NCBI GenBank assembly: GCA_039029935.1
Contig: JBCCFC010000256.1
Location: 1-12,659 of the forward strand
Direction of reading: 5' to 3'
Length of the DNA: 12,659 bases
DNA from: G039029935 sp039029935
GTDB lineage: Bacteria; Chloroflexota; Anaerolineae; Caldilineales; Caldilineaceae
The notes under the pieces are model-generated. The model was given only the letters and a program-made list of their open reading frames with translations, was not told the DNA's origin and made no database searches. This document shows, one piece after another, positions 1 through 4,627 of this stretch (position 1 is its first letter; each line of letters begins with the position of its first letter). A program made the translations under genes and the position numbers.

Positions 1-37
1 CCCAGTTTGGGGGAGGGATCATCCTTTCCGATAGTTC

Positions 38-59
38 GGGGAAGGGGCGGTTGGGGGGG
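38..59 (+). promoter_or_regulatory. G-rich tract with G-quadruplex potential upstream of the protease cluster
   Basis: The plus strand has G runs at 38-41, 44-47, 49-50 and 53-59. Splitting the last seven-G run in two gives four tracts of at least three G separated by loops of 1-7 nt, which meets the usual G-quadruplex pattern. It lies about 100 nt upstream of the first protease start. A regulatory role is only inferred. It could also be simple G-rich intergenic sequence. Confidence 0.3.
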
Positions 60-64
60 AATTG

Positions 65-80
65 AATTGTGAGGACAATT
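65..80. promoter_or_regulatory. Operator-like inverted repeat upstream of the first metalloprotease
   Basis: AATTGT and ACAATT form a perfect 6-bp inverted repeat around a 4-nt centre (GAGG). The arms resemble those of the LacI-type lac operator, but the centre is shorter. It sits about 80 nt before the ATG at 159, where a repressor or activator site would be expected. A weak -10-like CATAAT occurs at 119-124, with no convincing -35 box at the right distance. No regulator gene is visible in the window. Confidence 0.3.
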
Positions 81-158
81 TACCATCGTGTAATCGGTGT
101 CCAGTGGCGTAGTTCCCACATAATAACACTTTTTTATCAAGAAAGGTAGCAGACCCAC

Positions 159-1259
159 ATGAGCGAAGCAAAATTTCAACATCTACAGGCATGTATTGAT
201 CGAGATTTACCAATCGAACTGTATGTTCATTCAATGCGTTCGGCGGTAAAGGAGAACCCAAACAATGCACCAACCATCAATACCCATAGACTGCCACCTG
301 GGGTAATTCCTGACATTGTTAATCTGGCGGGTCTCACTGGTAAATTATGGAAACCGGGGCGTCTGCTTCGTGTGCGTTTTATGGATGGTGACTCTCAGGT
401 ACACGAGCGCATTACCAATGTTGCCAAAGAATGGCTCAACTATGCCAATCTCAAGCTGGAGTTTGGCAATGATCCAGACGCAGAAATTCGTATCACTTTT
501 ACACAAGCAGGCTCATGGTCCTATATCGGGACAGACAATTTAGCCATTCCCAAAAGCCAAGCCACCATGAACTATGGCTGGCTGACCAAAGCAACACCAC
601 TGGATGAATATCATCGTGTGGTGCTTCACGAATTTGGTCATGCACTGGGCGCAATCCATGAGCATCAAAATCCAGCCGTCAATATTCCTTGGGATAAAGA
701 AGCTGTTTATGACTTTTATGGTGCGCCCCCCAACAATTGGAGTCGAGATCAGGTTGATGTTAATTTCTTCACCCGTTATAGTGCTGATTTAACACAGTTC
801 TCAGATTTTGATCGGGAATCTATCATGCTATACCCAGTGCCCAACGAGCTGACCCAAGGCGATTATGCGGTGGGCTGGAACAAAACACTAAGCGACAAAG
901 ATAAATCCTTTATGCAAACGCTGTACCCCTTTGTCGAAAAGCTGGAAAACGAGTTGGTTATTGACGCACCAGCGACCAAAGAGTCGATTGGCTCCTTTGG
1001 CGAGATTGATGTCTTTAACTTCCGCGTCACCAACCCAGGACGGTATCGCATGGAAACAACGGGACGCAACGATCTACAGATGAGTCTCTTTGGGCCAGAT
1101 GATTCAGCGCGATTCTTGCAACAAGATGATGATAGCGGGCGTCGGCTCAATCCGCGCATTATTGCTTCATTAGGGACTGGTGTCTACACAATTCGAGTGC
1201 GTCACTTTAGCAAGCGACGCACAGGGGATTACACCGTGTTTGTGCGTACCGAGTTTTAG
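159..1259 (+). CDS. Metzincin zinc metalloprotease with PPC-like C-terminal domain (paralogue 1)
   Basis: 366-residue predicted zinc endopeptidase. Residues about 60-257 form the catalytic domain. The zinc site is HEFGHALGAIHEHQ, with His157, His161 and His167 as ligands, Glu158 as general base and Glu168 following as in astacins. SIMLY at 221-225 is the Met-turn (Met223, Tyr225). By remembered sequence pattern it resembles the matrixin/astacin-like group called ZnMc_MMP_like_3. Residues about 265-366 look like a bacterial pre-peptidase C-terminal (PPC) beta domain, with a DDDSG turn and a final GDYTVFV strand. The N terminus is not a signal peptide and holds the protein's only cysteine (Cys12, in CIDRDLP), followed by an ENPNNAP segment also present in the next paralogue. 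The ATG follows GAAAGG at 141-146 at a long 12-nt spacing. It is the first of four co-directional genes. Substrate unknown. Confidence 0.92.
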   Translation: MSEAKFQHLQACIDRDLPIELYVHSMRSAVKENPNNAPTINTHRLPPGVIPDIVNLAGLTGKLWKPGRLLRVRFMDGDSQVHERITNVAKEWLNYANLKLEFGNDPDAEIRITFTQAGSWSYIGTDNLAIPKSQATMNYGWLTKATPLDEYHRVVLHEFGHALGAIHEHQNPAVNIPWDKEAVYDFYGAPPNNWSRDQVDVNFFTRYSADLTQFSDFDRESIMLYPVPNELTQGDYAVGWNKTLSDKDKSFMQTLYPFVEKLENELVIDAPATKESIGSFGEIDVFNFRVTNPGRYRMETTGRNDLQMSLFGPDDSARFLQQDDDSGRRLNPRIIASLGTGVYTIRVRHFSKRRTGDYTVFVRTEF

Positions 1260-1322
1260 TCCAAGCTTTGGATGAAGAGAAAGAATTGAATAGCGTTGTA
1301 ATTCAAAGAAAAGAGGTTTCAT

Positions 1323-2510
1323 ATGAGTGAAGTTATCAAAGCATGTATCGACAAGGAATTACCCGTTGAATTGATGATGAAGGCCACAAGACTCGCTGTC
1401 GAAGAAAATCCAGCCAATGCGCCCAAAAAGTTGAATCAGATGTTTATGCCACCAGGCGTGATGATTAATCCAGCGAATTTGGCGGGCATCACAGGCAAAT
1501 TGTGGAAGCCCGGACGTACGTTGCGGGTTCGCTTTATGGATGGCGACCCACAAATTCAAGAGCGGATTGTCAACGTGTCCAGAGAGTGGATGAGCTATGC
1601 CTATATCCGCTTTGAATACGGCAATGATCCAGATGCCGAAATCAGAATCTCACTGCAACCTGGTGGCTCTTGGTCCTATATCGGCACCGATAATCTGGTG
1701 TTGCCCAAAGAACGCGCCACAATGGGGTATGGCTGGTTTACGCACTCTACACCACCCGAGGAATATTCACGCACGGTGTTACATGAGTTTGGGCATGCAT
1801 TGGGCTGCATCCATGAACATCAAAATCCAGCAGTAAACATCCCTTGGGACAAGCCAGCCGTCTATGATTACTATGCCCAGCAAGGGTGGGACAGAAACTA
1901 TGTGGATACCAACCTCTTTACACGCTATGGCGCAGACATCACGCAGTTTTCGGAATTTGATAAAGACTCAATTATGCTCTACCCTATTCCCGAACAATTG
2001 ACCTTTGGGGGATATGAAGTTGGTTTTAACAACTTCCTGAGTCCAATAGATAAGGCGTTTATCGGCCAACTCTACCCACAGCCAGGCACAACCGCCCCAA
2101 CAACGCCAATTACCTCACAGCCTGTACAACCGACACAGCCTACTACGCCTACGACAACTACTACGACCACAACAACAACCCCAACCCAGCCTGCCCCCAC
2201 CAGACCAGAGATCATTATTGGTGCTGCACCTACACCCGACCGCGTTGGCTCACCGGGCGAGGTACGTGAGTATAAGTTTTTTGTCAATCAGCGTGGTCGT
2301 TATCAGATGGGTACAACAGGTAAGAGTGATATCCACATGGGTCTATATGATCAAAATGAACAGCTTATCCAAGAGGACGACGACGGCGGTCGTCGACTCA
2401 ATCCGCTGATTACGGCGACGCTAGACCAAGGGGTTCACTGCCTCAAAGTACGCCTCTATAGTGTGGAACGGATTGGGGATTATCAGATTTATGTGCGTAG
2501 TTTAGGTTAA
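1323..2510 (+). CDS. Metzincin zinc metalloprotease with Thr/Pro linker and PPC-like domain (paralogue 2)
   Basis: 395-residue paralogue of the upstream protease. Catalytic domain about 56-252: zinc ligands His154, His158 and His164, catalytic Glu155, Glu165 after the third ligand, and Met-turn SIMLY with Met218. It differs by a Thr/Pro-rich linker (about 254-296, including ten consecutive Thr) between the catalytic and PPC-like domains, the kind of flexible tether common in secreted multidomain enzymes. The PPC-like domain spans about 300-395 and has the same DDDGG turn and GDYQIYV end as paralogue 1. The N-terminal Cys-Ile-Asp motif (Cys8) is conserved; two more cysteines occur, Cys162 inside the zinc motif and Cys373. 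No signal peptide is evident. The start is supported by AAGAGG at 1311-1316 with a 6-nt spacer. The 63-nt gap from paralogue 1 has no terminator. Confidence 0.92.
   Translation: MSEVIKACIDKELPVELMMKATRLAVEENPANAPKKLNQMFMPPGVMINPANLAGITGKLWKPGRTLRVRFMDGDPQIQERIVNVSREWMSYAYIRFEYGNDPDAEIRISLQPGGSWSYIGTDNLVLPKERATMGYGWFTHSTPPEEYSRTVLHEFGHALGCIHEHQNPAVNIPWDKPAVYDYYAQQGWDRNYVDTNLFTRYGADITQFSEFDKDSIMLYPIPEQLTFGGYEVGFNNFLSPIDKAFIGQLYPQPGTTAPTTPITSQPVQPTQPTTPTTTTTTTTTTPTQPAPTRPEIIIGAAPTPDRVGSPGEVREYKFFVNQRGRYQMGTTGKSDIHMGLYDQNEQLIQEDDDGGRRLNPLITATLDQGVHCLKVRLYSVERIGDYQIYVRSLG
2082..2210 (+). repeat. Low-complexity Thr/Pro linker-coding tract
   Basis: This in-frame tract codes for residues 254-296 of the second protease, almost entirely Thr, Pro and Gln, with ten successive Thr near 277-286. 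The threonine codons are mixed (ACA, ACT, ACG, ACC), so an older expansion has drifted, or composition rather than exact sequence is selected. The two flanking paralogues lack it. Confidence 0.8.
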
Positions 2511-2526
2511 GTGGAGCATAGTAAAA

Positions 2527-3591
2527 ATGTTAGATTTTCAACATATTCATACCTGTATTGATCGGCTACCAACTACGCCGGACAGACCCATCCCCCCACA
2601 AAATAGCCTCAGCGGGCGTGGCGGTGCCGCATCGGATGACATGGCTTCATTGAGTCGTCCTGCCATAGATACGACCAAGATGTGGTCGGCAGGACAGCGG
2701 TTACATGTGCGTTTTCTGGATGGGGATCCGATGGTCCAACAAAAGGTCGAAAAGTTTGCGCATGAATGGTCTCGCTATGGCAATATTCACTTTGACTTTG
2801 GTGACAAAGAGGATGCCGACATCCGCATCACCTTTGAATACCCCGGATCATGGTCCTTTATTGGCAAAGATGCGCAGCAAGTTCCCTTGGATCAGCCGAC
2901 CATGAACTTTGGTTGGTTGACCAAGGCAACGCCTAATGACGAATACCAACGTGTGGTGTTGCACGAATTTGGTCATGCATTGGGGTTGATTCACGAACAT
3001 CAGAATCCGTCCAATAAAATTCCTTGGAACACAGAAGCCGTCTATGAATTCTATAACGGTGCGCCCAACTTCTGGACGCGTGATCAGGTAGACACCAACC
3101 TGTTCCAACGCTACGACGCCTCCGTGTCACAGTTTTCTGAGTTTGACCCCAAGTCCATCATGCTCTATCCCATCTCCAGAGAACTGACCATTGGTGGGTT
3201 TGAGGTTGGATTCAACAAAGGGCTGTCTGAAATGGATAAACAATATATCAATGAATGGTATCCATTTTACGACATCCCCGACAATACACTTCAGGTGGAT
3301 GGCATATCTCAGAAAGTGACTATCAGTGAGCCAGCACAAGTGAACGAATTTATGCTACACATTGAGCGCAAGAGCCTCTATACCATCGAAACCACAGGCT
3401 CTTTGGATTTGGTGATGTCTGTGTTTGCATCTGAAAACAGCAAATTGGTTGCTGAGGATGAGGATAGCGGCTGGTTGCTCAACCCACAAATTCGCTACAT
3501 GTTTGACGTTGGAACATACAGGGTCCGCGTCCATCATGTCACAGCAGAAGAGACGGGTGAGTATTCGATTTCGGCACGTAAAGGCACTTAG
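2527..3591 (+). CDS. Metzincin zinc metalloprotease with PPC-like domain (paralogue 3, divergent N terminus)
   Basis: 354-residue third paralogue. Catalytic domain about 50-247: HEFGHALGLIHEHQ gives His146, His150 and His156 as zinc ligands, Glu147 as base and Glu157; Met-turn SIMLY with Met212. PPC-like domain about 262-354 with a DEDSG turn and GEYSISA end. The first 50 residues diverge: the segment following the Cys-Ile-Asp motif in the other two (ENPxNAP and the PPGV stretch) is replaced by a Pro/Gly/Ser-rich stretch, yet Cys10 of the CIDR motif is kept and is the protein's only cysteine. No signal peptide is seen. GGAG at 2513-2516 precedes the ATG by 10 nt. Only 16 nt separate it from paralogue 2, so the two are very probably co-transcribed. 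Confidence 0.92.
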   Translation: MLDFQHIHTCIDRLPTTPDRPIPPQNSLSGRGGAASDDMASLSRPAIDTTKMWSAGQRLHVRFLDGDPMVQQKVEKFAHEWSRYGNIHFDFGDKEDADIRITFEYPGSWSFIGKDAQQVPLDQPTMNFGWLTKATPNDEYQRVVLHEFGHALGLIHEHQNPSNKIPWNTEAVYEFYNGAPNFWTRDQVDTNLFQRYDASVSQFSEFDPKSIMLYPISRELTIGGFEVGFNKGLSEMDKQYINEWYPFYDIPDNTLQVDGISQKVTISEPAQVNEFMLHIERKSLYTIETTGSLDLVMSVFASENSKLVAEDEDSGWLLNPQIRYMFDVGTYRVRVHHVTAEETGEYSISARKGT

Positions 3592-3604
3592 GTTACATGG
3601 GAAT

Positions 3605-3610
3605 AAGGAG
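3605..3610 (+). promoter_or_regulatory. Ribosome binding site deciding the GNAT start
   Basis: AAGGAG ends 4 nt before the ATG at 3615. The earlier in-frame ATG at 3597 lies only 5 nt past the previous stop with no such site in front, so 3615 is the better start. Confidence 0.65.
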
Positions 3611-3614
3611 TACG

Positions 3615-4139
3615 ATGTCGAACTCAACTGTTCGCATACGAGCCGCAACAGAAGCCGATTTACCCATCCTCACTCAAGAAGTCCGTCCTGAATATGGACG
3701 CACCAATATGGATGATTTGCGTGATCAGCAAGCGGGTCTGCTGACATTTGTGACCGCTTGGTTGCAGAAGGATGGTGATGAGACGTTTGTTGGTGCTGGC
3801 TTTGTGATGTGGACAGGACCACGCCGCATTGCTGTCTATGAACGCTACCCACGCTGCCCCGAAATCTGTCGGTTGGGGGTTAAGCCGGAATACCGCTCGC
3901 AAGGGATTGGCACACAGATGCTCGAAGCATGTGAAACTGAGGCCAAAGACCGAGGCTTTGTGATGATTGGGTTGGGTGTTTCTGTGGAGAATCCAGGCGC
4001 GGATAGGCTCTATACACGGCTTGGCTATCAACTGTCAGATGTCACCAAATATATTGACGAGTATAAACTCAAACGACCCAATGGAGAGGTTGTGTTAATG
4101 CGTGAACCTGCAAAATTTTTGGTCAAGGTACTTATATAA
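3615..4139 (+). CDS. GNAT-family N-acetyltransferase
   Basis: 174-residue predicted acetyl-CoA-dependent acyltransferase of the GNAT superfamily. It opens with VRIRAATEADLP, the usual first strand and helix. The acetyl-CoA pyrophosphate-binding motif A is at about 92-107 (LGVKPEYRSQGIGTQM, with the RSQGIG loop), and NPGADRLYTRLGYQ near 130-143 is the typical motif B region. The length is normal for a single-domain GNAT. The start is set by AAGGAG at 3605-3610; an ATG 18 nt upstream would add six residues. It begins 23 nt after the third metalloprotease and ends 41 nt before a terminator-like hairpin, so it is probably the last gene of the protease transcript. The substrate (small molecule, peptide or protein amine) cannot be told from sequence. 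Confidence 0.88.
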   Translation: MSNSTVRIRAATEADLPILTQEVRPEYGRTNMDDLRDQQAGLLTFVTAWLQKDGDETFVGAGFVMWTGPRRIAVYERYPRCPEICRLGVKPEYRSQGIGTQMLEACETEAKDRGFVMIGLGVSVENPGADRLYTRLGYQLSDVTKYIDEYKLKRPNGEVVLMREPAKFLVKVLI

Positions 4140-4180
4140 CAATAGAATCCAAAATGGATAATATAAGTGACTCCACTGAA

Positions 4181-4239
4181 AAAAGTCCGACTTCTGTAGA
4201 ATTTGTTATTCGCTACCACTGGTAAGAAGTCGGACTTTT
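4181..4239. terminator. Probable bidirectional intrinsic terminator
   Basis: A perfect 15-bp inverted repeat: AAAAGTCCGACTTCT at 4181-4195 and its complement at 4225-4239. It has an A tract before the left arm and a TTTT end on the right arm, so either strand gives a stem followed by U residues. The 29-nt loop is long but can form an inner GTAG/CTAC pairing (4196-4199 with 4213-4216). It lies 41 nt after the GNAT stop, where the plus-strand cluster should end. Confidence 0.65.
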
Positions 4240-4289
4240 GTATCGGTTTGACCTTTTTTCAGCAGAGTCATAAGTAAAATCAAGGCGAA

Positions 4290-4411
4290 TCCACAGAAAT
4301 AATTATCCACTGAAGCGCGGAGTTAGGCAGTCTCTACTGCCGGCTTACTCGTGTAAAACCCGCACTAGAGAGTGCTCACTCCGCAATGCAACGGGTATTT
4401 TATTTTGTGGA
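4290..4411. repeat. Structured element A: multibranched inverted-repeat unit
   Basis: This part of the convergent intergenic gap folds as nested stems. An outer AT-rich stem pairs TCCACA and AAATAA (4290-4295, 4297-4302) with TTATTT TGTGGA (4400-4411), one base bulged. A 7-bp stem pairs GCGGAGT (4317-4323) with ACTCCGC (4378-4384). Inside are three hairpins: GGCAGT/ACTGCC (4326-4331 with 4336-4341), TTAC/GTAA (4345-4348 with 4353-4356) and GCACT/AGTGC (4362-4366 with 4371-4375). The first and third loops, CTCT and AGAG, are complementary. The core (4317-4384) has an inverted relative at 4438-4503. It could be a non-coding RNA, a DNA secondary-structure element or a mobile repeat; which of these is unknown. 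Confidence 0.6.
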
Positions 4412-4420
4412 ATGGCCCAA

Positions 4421-4522
4421 TAAAATAATTAGAAATAGCGGAGGAGGCTCTCTCTAGTGCCAGTTCGGTCGCACTAGGACCCAGAGTTCCCCGCCCCCTC
4501 CGCTTATTTCTATTTGGTTTTA
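4421..4522. repeat. Structured element B: inverted relative of element A
   Basis: A long imperfect palindrome. AGAAATA and GCGGAGG (4431-4444) pair with CCTCCGC and TATTTCT (4497-4503, 4505-4511), one T bulged, and TAAAA/TTTTA (4421-4425 with 4518-4522) extends it. Inside, CTAGTGC (4454-4460) pairs with GCACTAG (4471-4477) around a 10-nt loop, with CTCT/AGAG (4448-4451 with 4483-4486) outside it. Read on the minus strand, its core starts GCGGAG, contains GCACTAGAGAG near the end and finishes CTCCGC, as element A does on the plus strand. A and B are therefore best described as diverged copies in opposite orientation. Confidence 0.6.
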
Positions 4523-4530
4523 CTTATTCA

Positions 4531-4613
4531 TACTACAACGGATTTAGGCCAGAAACCGACTATCCATCTCAACACGACAAAGAATCCGTTTCCGACCTCA
4601 ATCCGCTGTAGTA
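4531..4613 (-). repeat. Element C: long hairpin just downstream of the subtilase stop
   Basis: TACTACAACGGATT (4531-4544) pairs with 4600-4613 over 14 positions with one mismatch. In RNA from the minus strand that mismatch becomes a G-U pair, so the hairpin fits the subtilase transcript better, beginning 15 nt after its stop. No U tract follows, so it is not a classical intrinsic terminator; it may protect the mRNA 3' end. An alternative 8-bp pairing of AACGGATT (4537-4544) with AATCCGTT (4583-4590) competes with the outer stem. Confidence 0.5.
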
Positions 4614-4627
4614 CAGGCCAACCTACA

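Noticed and set aside
1286..1306. TTGAAT/ATTCAA inverted repeat between the first two proteases
   Set aside because: Only 6 A/T-rich base pairs with a 9-nt loop and no U tract; expected by chance. It does not look like a terminator.
4322..4328. GTTAGGC matching the integron attC core (GTTRRRY)
   Set aside because: No RYYYAAC partner is found at the required distance on either side, the match lies inside the closing stem of element A, and there is no integrase or gene cassette.
4317..4384. tRNA-like cloverleaf in element A (7-bp closing stem, TA at the next two positions, three arms)
   Set aside because: There is no TTC-containing T loop, the would-be anticodon stem has mismatches, and the first and third arms are simple tetraloop hairpins. 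A tRNA is not supported.
4181..4613. CRISPR array or IS element in the convergent gap
   Set aside because: The repeats are inverted and diverged rather than direct and regularly spaced, and there is no transposase frame or clear target-site duplication.
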